This document shows, piece by piece, positions 36,942 to 49,600 of a DNA stretch of 64,000 nucleotides (positions are counted from its first letter, which is position 1; every line of letters starts with the position of its first letter). The stretch covers positions 4,259,763 to 4,323,762 of the forward strand of contig NC_060959.1 of the NCBI RefSeq assembly GCF_910589235.1, given 5' to 3'. The translations under genes were made by a program, and so were the position numbers. Under the pieces are notes generated by a model. The model was not told where the DNA came from, did not search any database, and saw nothing but the letters and a program-made list of their open reading frames with translations. Origin of the DNA: Vespa crabro (lineage: Eukaryota; Arthropoda; Insecta; Hymenoptera; Vespidae).

Positions 36942-37256
36942 TTAACACATTGTGTGTGAGTTACGAGATATTACGTATATAATAAACTGAACTTTTACTA
37001 GCCCTGTTACTAGATATCTCGTTTTAATATTTTTTCATACGGACGTATCGACGACTCAATAAATTAAAAATAAATTGATTATCAAGACAATGAAGCATTG
37101 CATATTTTTTATAATAATAATATTTAAGAATACTTTATAAATGTGAACTTAAAAAGTCGTCTATATGTATTATACAAAATTCTTTTAGAGTGCTCAAAAA
37201 AATGCGGATCTTAGAAGCGCGTTGAGCGAACAGAATACCGTACGCAATGTGCTAAA
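36942..37256. mobile_element. piggyBac-type MITE with TTAA end
   Basis: About 315 bp bounded by TTAACACATTGTG on the left and CGCAATGTGCTAA on the right, imperfect inverted repeats. The left end abuts TTAA, the piggyBac target; the right end has CTAA, probably a mutated TTAA. Non-coding. Its left 100 bp resemble 31030-31130. Confidence 0.6.
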
Positions 37257-38189
37257 ATCACTTGTATGGTCATCTCAATAACGAGAAATACACGTAACGG
37301 TTAATCGAAGAGAATTTAACAAGAATTATATTGTATCTACGATATTAGCATTTTCTTAATGTTTTTAAGTAATGTATCATGACTTTCCTCATATCGCGAG
37401 CTATGATTATTTATCGATTTATAAATCTCCTCAAGCGTTATTAATTCCATACAATAGACTAAACTAATGGCTTAATAATTTAATTAGTACTTGGAACAAT
37501 TAGGTGGAGCAAGAATCTTTATCGATTCGAGAATTTTAAGGATTTTTAATGAATATTTTTAAAGATTATATTTTTAAAGATTATATTAGACAATATTATG
37601 AAAAAGATTAAAATGTGTGAAAGAAAAAAAAATATATATATGTATATATGTCTATGTACAAGAAGTCTTATCGAATAGGTCAATGTCAGAGAAGTTTGTT
37701 AATATTTTCGCAACGTTCTAAAAAAGATCCCCCACTCTTACAAAAGGATTCAAGGACCAATACACGAAGGCAGCCGATGAAGCAGTGAGGTAGAAAGCGT
37801 CAATCGGCAGTAGTTAGTCGCTGACCGCCGAAGAGATCGTTTCTTTATCTCTCTCAAAAAACGTTCTCTGATTCACGATCTAATATATATAATATAATAA
37901 ACAGAATATAATAAACAGATATAATAAACAGATTTGAATATAATAAACAGATTTGAATACAGAGGAACCGATTTAGATTCATCTTTCGTCGAGAAAAATA
38001 ATATAAATGTTCGTTAATATCGGTTTTACACTCAGTTCGCAATACGATATGCTGTGGAGATAACTCTTTCTCAGTTTCTGTTACTCTCTTACACTTCTTT
38101 TAATTTTCACTTGAAAAGATAAAGAAAGAGAAAAATAAACAGAATTTTTAAGTAAATCGATCAACGATTGAGGAAATTTAAAAGCCGAA

Positions 38190-41100
38190 ATGATGAATAC
38201 AATAGTACATGCTTTATACATCACAGCATTAGTGGCATTTTTCACGTACACGAATGCACGTAAGTATCAGATTTATTATTTTGTTGTATTTTTCCTTGTT
38301 CTCATAATAAAGTTATGAATTATACAGGAAAAAAAATATTTCAATGATTCGTTGTTTCTTGCTTTTCATTCATCTTCAAGTCAAAGTTATTGTACATAAT
38401 ATTAGTTAGTTTCTTTTTCTTTTATACAATGTAGTATTTTATACAAAGATAATTATTCAATTTTCGATCTGAAAGTAATATATTATCAAGGGTGAAAAAA
38501 GTTATATTTTAAAATACATTTTCAGCGCATTGTTCCTTTCTAATATTTTTATTAAAAACATTTCCCAACAATATTAGAACAATTATCATCATCAGTTAGA
38601 ATAATCAATTATATGTTTTAATAGCTCTCAGAATTATTTTTTATTCTTTTTTTTCTTTTCTAACACGCAAAAAAACAAAGTATAAAGGTTCTGTTTGGTT
38701 AAACAAAATCTATCTATTTTATATACTATCAATTAAACAATTTTTTGTTTTAGCTGGAGAAAAAATTGTAAAATAAGAAAATTTATAATAAAGAAATTCT
38801 CTATATTTTTTAAGAAAAAAAAAGAATTTAGAGAGCATTTTATAATACATTCTTGTATAAATTATTTCGGAAATTGATTATTGTACTAAGAGCCGCAATT
38901 TGTTCATTCGTATAATACATCAATTTTAAATTGTAGAAAGATCGTAGAAAATATTATACAAAAAAAAAAACATATGCATAACAACTTTATACTCGTTATA
39001 AAACTTGTTTGTTTTGAAATTGAACGTATATGTATTTTATTTATCGATAGAAAAATTAATCTTCAAAACATTTTTTATCTACATGTATGAGAGGATGTCA
39101 GGTCTTTTCATTCCAAGAAATAGCGAGAATATAGAGATTATATTTTATATTTTTGTTTCAATAAATCATGTAAAATTTATTTATAGATACACGATAAAAA
39201 AAAACTATTCTGATAAGTTCTATCATTGTTTTTTTTTTCTTTGCAGAGGAAAGATGTGTGACGCCTACGAAAAGCAGTGGTATTTGTATGAACATAAATA
39301 ATTGCACACATATTGTTAACATTTTAATAAATCAAAAGCCTTTAACACAAGAAATGATTGAATTTCTAAGAGCATCGCAATGCGGTTTCGAGGATAGGAT
39401 TCCAAAAATTTGCTGTTCTGATCAAGTAAGTTTATATTACTTACTCAAACAAATAAAATTTTGTTATATCACGCTGAATCTTTTTGAAAAATTTTATTGC
39501 CGAATTAAAATTACAATTGTAAGAATAAAAATCTTATTTTTTAACAACTAAGTAAAACTCTCATTTTTAAAAAGAGCAAGTTTAATAGAAATTTTAATTA
39601 TTTTCGAATATATATATATATATGTAGTGAATAAAAGGCAAATTTTTTTAACATTTAATTTTACCGAAATAAGATAAAAATTGATAGATTGACACTTTTT
39701 TCCTTTCTAAAATTCTACGAGGTAAATAATATGAAATATGATATATTACGATATAAGGAATTTCCTCAATTAACTCTTTATCCTCAATTTCCTTGAAAAT
39801 TTATTGAGGAAGTCATGGGATACTATTATTTGATGAATCAAGGAAGTGTTTTCTTTTGTGATTATCAAATATTTCAGTTACGATGATGACTGTTTTTCTT
39901 ACCGTTACATACTGTTTTCATACGTATCACTTTCCCTATGGCGTATCACTTTCAACCGGAAATTTCCTTGATTAAACTCGTAACGACAACATTCCGTGAA
40001 ACTATCATAAGATCTTAATGCAACCATGACGACCAATAGGCTACTTTAATCCATCGTTTAACCAGTCACGTGTGTAGTACGCGTATTATGTGCTTAATCA
40101 TCAGATCTACCTTAAGATTACCTTGAGATTACCTTGTTACCATCTTCTTTGTTTAAGATATTAGATGATCTTTAAAAATAAAAGAAATATCAAATATCAT
40201 AGAAATAAATATTTAAATACCTGTTGTCTCGTAAGACCTAACTAATTCTATATTCTGTTTAAAATATCTAATTTACAATATTTTTGTTAATATTTGATTT
40301 GTCAGCGATCTAACTTATTTAAAGACGATCGATAAAATATAAAACGACGTATAAATGTTATAAACTCCATTTATTTGTTTCAGATAACAACATCTGTTAC
40401 TTCTACGGATTTATATGTCGATGAATTTACCGATCCTCCAGATGTATCAAACCATCCAAACTTACGAATCTTAAACCACGATATATGTGGTCCTCTGACT
40501 AAAAGTAGAATCATTGGTGGCAATAAAACTAGTGTCTTTGATTATCCGTGGATGGCTCTTCTCGCTTACTCCACAGGGAGAAAAAATCCGGATTTTCGAT
40601 GCGGTGGTTCCTTGATTACTAAACGATATATCCTTACAGCTGCCCATTGTGTTAGCTCTTTACCTAGCGGTAAAATTCTTATCTTAATAATCGCGATTAT
40701 TATGATATAATCAATCATAATCTATAACGCACGCGCGCGCGTGTGTGTTTATTACAAAGAGTATATATTTTTCTTAAAGTGAGAATTTATTTTTTATGAT
40801 TATAGTTGTAATGATTTATACGATATCTTTCAGAATTAACGCTGGTAGGAGTGAGAATAGGAGAGCATGATCTTAGAACAGAACGTGACTGTGATAAAGA
40901 TGAAAATGGGACGGAAGTAGCTTGTGCGGAGAAATATCAAGATTATGATATTGAAAGTACACACGTTCATCCGGGATACACGAGAACAAAACTTCAAAAT
41001 GATATCGCCCTGATACGATTGAACGGCGATGTTGATTTCAGACCTAGAAATGTTAAACCAATCTGTTTACCAATTAGTAATACTGGAACACTTCCGAGAA

Positions 41101-41710
41101 AGGTAAAATAAATCGTTGTTATTATAATAATAATTTTTAATACATTCATACTGTTCTTCGATATTGTACATGGCATCGTAAGATTAATCAACTTCACAGC
41201 TAATTCATGTTAAAAAGGTCTAAAGAGTTTAAAATTAATGAATACAAACATTAAGAATAACATGTAAGAATAACATTAAGAATAACAAATAGAAATTTAC
41301 ATTTCTTGATTGATTTATTGATATATATATATATATATATATTTTTTTTTTTCAATCAAAAGTTGATCGTCACAGGCTGGGGTGCGACAGAACTTGGAAC
41401 GCGAAGTAACGACCTGTTACAGCTTGGTCTGACACCAATAGCCACTGAAGAGTGCAAAGAGATTTATAAGACTAAAGCTGAAATTTGGTACAAACAGTTA
41501 TGCGCTGGTGGAAAAAAAAATATGGATTCTTGTTTTGGAGACAGTGGTGGACCTCTTCAAGCGCCTGGATTGTACAATAATAACGCTCGATTCATTCAAT
41601 ATGGGGTTGTCAGTTTCGGATTGAAAAACTGCGGTACAGAAGGTTTCCCAGGCGTTTATACTAATGTTAGATATTATATAGATTGGATTTTAAATACTAT
41701 AAGGAATTAA
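38190..41710 (+). CDS. CLIP-domain serine protease 3
   Basis: Five exons: 38190-38259, 39247-39425, 40384-40669, 40834-41102 and 41363-41710, closing at 383 aa. A signal peptide (residues 1-23) is followed by a six-cysteine CLIP domain (C27, C37, C43, C69, C79, C80) whose CGFEDRIPKICC end closely parallels protease 2. Activation site KSR125|IIGG opens the S1 domain: TAAHC, NDIALIRL and SCFGDSGGP, with Asp six residues before the catalytic Ser, hence trypsin-like. A Cys pair in the 70-90 loop (DCDKDENGTEVAC) is typical of clip-B proteases. The CLIP and signal exons share phase and position with protease 2, so the two are tandem duplicates. Role in a haemolymph cascade or venom is inferred from the family. 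Confidence 0.92.
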
Positions 41711-42334
41711 TTTAATCGATTACATATTATTTTGTACTTTTTTATTAAAGTTTTTTTTTGTAATAGTAACACTGGTGTTGTTACAACAAATTAGAAATTA
41801 TTCCTATTTAATCAATTATTTTTAATTTCCTAATCAATATATAAATCTCGTACCGAGAAATATATATTTATATAAAAAAAATACCTTTGTAAAAAAAAAA
41901 CGAAAATATTTGAATTACAATATTTATGTATTTACTTCAACGTATTGTTTGATATATAAACACTTCATACAAATATTAATATTTAAATATATTTATTTTT
42001 TATGATGTATACAAATTTAGTCTCTACGTATATGTATATCATTAGAAACGAATGAAACATAGTTCATTATTTATTGCATATATTATAATAAATTACAGTT
42101 TATGGGATAAAGACGATCGGATTACATAATGACTATAATAATTAAAACGTACCTCATTTTTTCTGTTTTACGTAAAAAAAATGAGTACGACTAATCTGGT
42201 TGTATTTACATAAGGATTACATAAAATAAATGGCCATAATAAATGCATTTATCTATTACTATTACGCTTATCTTATAAAACATTTTTATTTACTAATAAA
42301 TATAACGTAATTATTAAATTGTTATCTCATATAT
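41711..42334. other. Convergent 3' region between protease 3 and FAM161
   Basis: AT-rich 3' flanks of two convergent genes, with several poly(A)-signal-like sequences on both strands (for example TATTAAAG near 41740 on the plus strand). No gene seen. Confidence 0.45.
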
Positions 42335-45300
42335 TTATTCTTCCGGAATATCATTATCACTTCGTAATACATCTTCATCGCAGTCCTCGCTGTAATGATC
42401 GCTAGATAATTTATCTTCAATTAACTCTGCCATTTCTTTGATAGATACTTTAAGTGGTCCGCGATCTCCTTTTTTTTTAGAACCAGAATTTTCAGATTCT
42501 TCGAAAGATTTTTCAGATTCTTTTGATTCCGACGACTTCGATGATTGATTCGAAGATGCCAAAATAGTAGAAGAACTAGTAAGTGATCCCGAATTTGGAC
42601 TTGAATTACTGTAATAACTTACATACGAATCTGTGCCATTGGAATTATCTCTTTTTGGTATCTTGTGTTTCTTCCTTTGCACATTTGTTCCATAATTTTT
42701 CGATTGTAACTTTGATAAAGACTGGAAACTCTAAATAAACTTACCGATTTCGAATATTTTTAATATTTCATTCCTAATGAATTATCGTTATATTTTTACC
42801 TGAGAATGTCGTTCGAAGAGAGTTGGTATCTGTGTTACACGATCCAACATCATTTCCATTTGGAGACGATGACGTTCCGCTTGTTCTCGAGCTTCGTTAC
42901 GACGCAAGGATGTTCGAATATCCAAATCTCTTTCGTGATCGTGCCTACATTTTTTAAATATTATTTTATCTTATAATTTTAACGTTAACTTTTATATCCT
43001 TTCAACGGCAAACCAAATCAACTTGTGTAGATATAAGTACGTTTAATTTTTCCAAATTTTTATAATAAAATATCCATAGAAATTCGTTTGAAAGAACTTT
43101 CAATGCAGCAAACTTTGATACCTCGCTGCGGATCTCAATGCTCTCCACGCGGGTTTACGACCGATAAGATTTTCTTTTAATTTAACTGCTTGCTCCCGAC
43201 GTTTCTCTTCCATTCGTTCTTTTATCTCTCGTTCTAACTTTTCTCTAAAATAATAAAAACATAACGTTGATCTTACTAATTCGAATTTTGAAAATTGATT
43301 GAAAATTGATATGCTTTCTTATTTAATAATTTATATAAAATTAATGCATAAAAAGTCATAAATTAATTTTTTTAAAATAGAATACCGTGATGCTTGACAT
43401 CTGAGAACAGCTGCTAAGTTATTGCTCCGTGTTGGTAAATTAGTCAATGCAGATCTGGATCTCTCTGATGTCATTGTTGTAAGATTTGATAATCGCGAAG
43501 ATTCTCTACTTTGAACAACCGTTTCCTTTGTCGAATCATTAGGAAAAGTTTGCAAATGAGCACATGCAGATTTGACACGTTCTCGTCTTGCCATTGAAGG
43601 TGGCAATGAAGAAGATCTCATTAATTCGGATGCCCTCACTTTTTTTGTTAATTCTCTGGGAAAAAGAATGCCAATAAGTTCGATGATTCGTTCATTTGTA
43701 TAATAATTTCCTGAATGAAGTAGAAACTATTTAATAACAAATTTAGCATTTTTATCACATTTAAATCGAATAATCAAATGTTAAGAGATATATTATAATA
43801 AAATAAAATAAAATAAAATATTAACCTATAATATTCATCCTCAAGCATACGGTCATACACCTCTGTATCGAACAAGTTTTTAGGTACAGGTTTTGCCTTG
43901 AATCTCGAAGTTGGGCGAGAATTATTGCCGCATATTTCTGGACTTGACCGCGTTAGAGATCTCCACGCCCTCCGGTCACATTCGAGCTTGAAAGGACGCA
44001 CTTGAGATAGTAAGTTCAACGTACTCTCCTCACGGACTATACGACTTCTTTATCATACAATAAAAACGGAAAATAAATTATTTATGATAAAAATGTTTAC
44101 ATTTAAAAAAGAAAACTAAAGAGACAAACTATTATTGGATTAATTCGCAAATAAGTTCTGTTATAAGTAAAAAGGTTATTACACTAATAAATATATCGTT
44201 TTATCTATTTATTATAATTAAATAGGAAATAAAAATAAAACTTTATTGCAATAAACTTTTTTCCAATGTTACAATGAAATGGTATATCTTTTTTCTTTTT
44301 CACATATAAATTCCTTAATCATAACAATCGTTTTATCGTAATAATTAATAATCTCTTTACTTATAACAGTGCATATATTTATGAATCAATACTTTGTTTC
44401 TTAATTCATACGAAATACAAAGTACCTCTCTTCTTTTTCTGCAAGTAATTTGTCATAAAGTGGTATTTTAGAGGTAAGAGGAATTGGTCTGACGCGACGT
44501 TTCTTAGAAGGACCTTTCTTATTGCTTTCCTCCTTTGAATATTTGACCGCTTCCACTTCCGTCAATGTCATATATTTTTCCGTTTCTTCTCTGAATAACA
44601 ATTTATTATGTGCCATTATTATTTCCGTTTTCTTTCTCGCAAATGCAAAGCAGAGACATTTTAAGTAGAAATGTTATACCTAAGAGTGAAGCTAAATGGT
44701 TTAGGCACAGTTGGATGCCATTCCTTTGAACCACTCGCTGGCAGACTCTTTGTCTCTTCGCTATCTTCCGAATCACTATTCAAACTTTCATTGCTCTTTG
44801 ATTCGCTCCATCTATTCTGATCTTTGTTAGTAGTATATATTTCCTTGTTACGTATAGCTTTAGCTTCTTTATTTTTAAATCTATTATAAAGAGGAAAAGA
44901 GAAAATTAATAGATTCATCGCGACTAATCAATTCGTCACGACGATGATTAATTTCAAATTGAATAAAATTCGATATTACAAATTTTTTATACCTATATGT
45001 CAAAATATCTTGATCTTCCATAAGCCCAGAAAAACTACCGGATGGATAAAGTATAGGACTATTTGTTCTCGATTCTTCGATGTAACATTTTTTACCGTTC
45101 AATCTTAATTCATTGGAACTGTCATCTCGCATAACTTTCGTATTGCGATTATTTCTCGATATTGAAATTTTTGATGTATTTTTCTCAGGTTCGTCGAAAA
45201 TATTTTTTAAATTCTTTAAATAAAGTCGTTGTTTCCTTCTCAAGTATTCAACCTTTTGTCGAAACTGTTCGTTAGACAGATGATGTACTTGTTTATAATC

Positions 45301-46062
45301 GGGTATACTATCCAAAAATTTAAGGAAACCTTCTAAATTTTCTCGAGGACTCGACAATTCCGATTCCGTTTTTGGCAAATCGTCCGCAGCGAAAATTATT
45401 TTTCGTTCTTTGTCCGCAACATTTTGTTTTTCGCTTTTGATAGATCGTGGTCGTTCGTAAGAAGGAGTTGGTTGTCTACTACATGGATCTACGGGTACTT
45501 TCACGCAAGAATTATAGAACGATGTTCCTCTATGCTCTGCCATATTCTCTTCCCTACGATTTAGTATTTTAAATAAATAATTAAATATTGAAGCAATCAA
45601 AATTAAGTCAACATATTTTTAATTTCATTACTAAATGAAAATATTAAAATCATATAAATAAGTTAACAATCCGTTATTGTCATTATTATAACGTTTGAAA
45701 TCTAAAAACAAATATTGATTAAATCGTTTTATTACAACCTAATTATACGTACAATGTCAAAGATGTAGGACACACACATTAACAAACTTTATTACGATTT
45801 CCTGTAACTAATAAAATGTGTTCTTTTAGACTCTTGTAAATATGTAAATGTTAATGTTTTGTTTTATTCTTCTACATAATGAAGATAATTTTTTAATGTA
45901 TCTCGCAATGCAAAAATACATACACAAATTCAATTAATTTTATTAGTAATAAGTAATAGCTTAAATAGTTTTCAACATACCTTGCTCTTGTTTCATAGCA
46001 TATATTCTATCTATTTGCGTTTGAAAGATCAATGGTAACCTCATCGATATATTCGTCGCCAT
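42335..46062 (-). CDS. FAM161-family centrosomal/ciliary protein
   Basis: Nine exons on the minus strand: 45981-46062, 44993-45548, 44680-44880, 44426-44590, 43826-44047, 43386-43655, 43122-43244, 42800-42944 and 42335-42730. The phases close at 719 aa. Family landmarks in order: VPKPFSFTLREE, a KIPLYDKLLAEKEER segment, VRPFKLECDRRA, SRFKAKPVPKNLFD, ELMRSSSLPPSMA, a charged helical stretch (KERMEEKRREQAVKLKENL) and RVTQIPTLFERHSQ, then an acidic Ser-rich tail. FAM161A in vertebrates binds microtubules at the connecting cilium and centrosome; in an insect the role would be in sensory cilia or sperm. The exon 1/exon 2 junction is the weakest: the acceptor was chosen because it alone keeps the frame. 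Head-to-head with Coq6. Confidence 0.87.
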
Positions 46063-46665
46063 GGTGAAATCGAAATGCATTTCTAAATTTATAACTTCCG
46101 AGAAACAGAATCTTGAAAAAGCATTGCACGAATTCAATGTAAATATTTATTTATTGTCATTATCTTCTCTTAAAACATTGTACGATTTTCATTGATATTT
46201 GACTATTTTCTTTTCCCTTTGTTGTACTTACAATCGTCGCGATGACAACCATTTGAATTCCTTCTAATTTATTTTAAAATGTGCAACTCAAGTCATATCA
46301 GTTACGATCAACAAAATTTTACTTTTATATCTTGTTTTTTTAAAACAATATATTATCTTATTCAGACATTTTTACTTCGAAAATTGCTGATCGATCAATA
46401 AATTCATTTTCTTTATGAGTTCGATGTAAACGTAATAACTTCTTTGAAATGAAATATTTTGGCGCGAAAAATAAAGGAATATATAAATATACAAAAACGT
46501 TTAAATAATTTTCTTTTTTTCTTCATTTTAAATCAAAAAAAAAATGAAAATATCTTAAAAAGAAAGTGGTAAGATATAATTAATCAACATTTTTCAAATG
46601 TATAATTGATAAAATAAGAATTCTAGATTTTATTATTTGCAAAGAAACATTGACTACTGTACAAA
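46063..46665. promoter_or_regulatory. Head-to-head FAM161/Coq6 promoter region
   Basis: About 0.6 kb between two divergent start codons. It contains an E2F-like palindrome at 46457 and is otherwise AT-rich. It presumably drives both genes. Confidence 0.55.
46457..46470. promoter_or_regulatory. E2F-like palindrome TTTTGGCGCGAAAA
   Basis: Close match to the strongest E2F consensus (TTTGGCGCGAAA) in an otherwise AT-rich interval, 197 bp before the Coq6 ATG and 395 bp before that of FAM161. Function is inferred from the motif only. Confidence 0.55.
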
Positions 46666-49600
46666 ATGGCGACTCTTGTCAGAACGGGAGCGTCGTATCA
46701 TAGATTATTAATTTCTTTTACACAACAATGTAAATGTACTGTAACAAATAGTGTTACTTATGTAAGAAGAAATTATTCTGATGATAAAAACAGTAAAGAA
46801 TGTTATGATATTATTATTGCAGGAGGTGGTATGGTAGGAACAACATTGGCTTGTGCGATAGGTTAGTTGTATTTTTTATTTATATTAACTGATAGACACT
46901 ATATTTTTAGAATAGAAAGATGACTATAAAAAATTCATTATATACATACATATTAAAAAATAATTTTTTTTTAAATAATTTATATCATCGATAATAATGA
47001 TATAAATCATACTTGAAGCTAATAATAGATGGCTAGAATCGAAAAAAGTATTGCTACTAGAAGGTGGCAATAAACATGAATATAAAGCAGAAAAAAAGTA
47101 TTCGAATCGTGTGGTTGCTTTGAATCAACAGACTCGTACTTTGCTATCCAGCATAGGAGCATGGCAACATATAGAAGCTGTACGATGCTGCCCTGTAAAA
47201 ATGATGCAGGTACTATTATATTTCCTTTCCTAGTTAGGTAATATACTTATTAGAAAATTTTTTATACGTCTTTTTATATATCATTTTATTTAATTTGAAA
47301 TATAATGATGTTTACATGTAAGTCATATGTAATGTTATATGTATAATATCATCAGTAGGTATGGGATGCATGTTCTGATGCTATAATAACTTTTAATGAG
47401 GATTTTTTATCTAAAGAATTGGCGTACATAGTAGAAAATGACTTACTTCTCCATGCAGTAAATACACAATTAGAGGAAAAATCAAATGTTAATGTTGTCT
47501 ATAATGCAAAAGTTACAAATTTATTGTTGCCTGAGATAATAGGAGAAAATGTTGAAGTACAGCTAGAAAATGGAAAACAATATAAGACAAAATTATTGGT
47601 AAGTGATAGATATATTTAAATGCATTTTTTTAGTGTTAGTTTATTGAAAGTAATTAATATAAAAAATAAACTGTATAATAATTTGGTTATATTATTTAAT
47701 AACTTATTGACATATCTAATTCTTTAGCAATATTCTCTATTCTATTTTTGATACTGTCTAAATGTGTTGTAATGTTATACGAACATCTTTTTAATTCGGT
47801 TACTAATTCGTTTAGTTGCTGTTGATTATATTCAGTTGATGAATTAGTACTATGAAGTCGATTTAATTTTATATAATCAGATTCTAATACACTTACACTT
47901 TGCATAAATGTACTCTTACCAGTTGTATTTCGAATTTTCCGTTCACATACTAAACGATATATAGCTTTTACTAAGTCTCTGGGTAAACGATTTTCTCTTG
48001 GATCATTTGGACGAATTTGAATTGCACAATGATATGGAGGATGCAAAAGCATAGCTCCATATCTACATGTTTCAATTATATTTTTTGGTGCATAATCTAA
48101 TAGTTTAGAGAATAACATTCCCTCTAGATATGATACAAGTTCTGCTCTGCGTACTAATCTATCAAGTCCAGCACATCTCCTTAATTCTTGTATGTCTGAT
48201 ACAGCAAGACCAACCATTAGATTTGTTAAGATTACAGTCACTAAAATAACAAAACTTAAAAGCATCAAATGTGATGTACCAACATATAAAACTTTAGAGT
48301 TTTCATTAAAATATACATCTTCAAATTCTAATTCCCCAGACAACATTATAATCGTTTTTAGTAAACCTACTAATGGATTTGCAAAAGATTTATAATTTTT
48401 ATGTAAAACACAAAATCCTAAAGAGAATCCTATTATAAGGCAGATGTAAGCCCCAAGAAATTTAAAAAAATTTATTGCCACTTGAGCAAACATTTGAATG
48501 TAAAGTCCAAACATTGGAAATCTTCCCACAACTATCATTAATTCTATCCAGATTAATAAAATTCCTAAAGCTGCAACATGATGTTGCCAATTATTGATCG
48601 GTTTAATCAAAACTAAACACGATGTTAAAATTACGCACCATTGTAACCAGTTTTCCCAACGTTTAACATAGCAACATACATCATGAGCAATTTGAAAAAA
48701 TTCTTTAGTGATAAGCATACATGTATAACTCAATATTAACCAAAATAATATTTTGCTAAGATGATCGATATTCCATAAGTATGTAACAGAAATATAACCT
48801 GTAAAAAGTATAACAAAAATAGAATGGAAAACTAAACTAATTAGAAAAAATTTGCGTATTCTTAACCATTTCAAGTAAAGAAAACTTTCACATAATGGGT
48901 GCTTTAAAATATGACCTTGACCAACTTCTATTAAGCAGAGCATTAGATCTGTTTCTCCTTTTCCACCTGGTACTAAGGGTCTAAAATCTAATCTCAATTC
49001 ACAATCAACATCTCCTAATTCATGATCATATAAAGATATAGCTTGATCCAATCTTGTAACAAAACGTGGTAAGATATCTGGTGTTCTGCGAATAATAAAA
49101 CTTAATGCTGAAATACCACCTTTAGTCCTGACAGTAATATCTGCACCTTTTGATAGTAACATCATTACTGTAGATGAATTTTCATTTAATGCTGCTATAT
49201 GCAGCGGAGTATAACCAAATTTATCAGGTTTATTAACTGATGCACCAGCCTATTAGAAAAGAACAAATTAAAATTGTGGATATAAGCTTAAATATTTTCT
49301 ATATTCTCATATATATGAACCTGTATTAAGGTCCTCACTAATTCACTCGCTCTTAATGATTTTGCTACTGCCGCGTGTAGCGGTGTTCTTCCATCAATAT
49401 CTTCAACATTTGCTTTTGCACCAGCTTTAATAAGTACTTCCAAAGTTTCTAAAGATTGAGCTAATGCAGCTAAATGCATTGCTGTTTGGCCTTTTAAATT
49501 TTTAGCTTCACATGAAGCACCAGCATCCACTAGCAATTTTGTACATTCTGCACTACCTTCTTCAGCTGCTAGATGAAGTGGTGTTGATCTAGCAGTGCCA

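Larger units (their letters stand above)
35733..38189. other. Intergenic region between proteases 2 and 3
   Basis: About 2.5 kb without a supported gene. It holds a kappa-B-like site (36561), a TTAA-type MITE (36942-37256) and, just upstream of protease 3 (about 37740-37850), a GC-richer stretch that may be its promoter or 5' UTR. The open frames at 36318-36533 and 37854-38042 look like chance. Confidence 0.45.
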
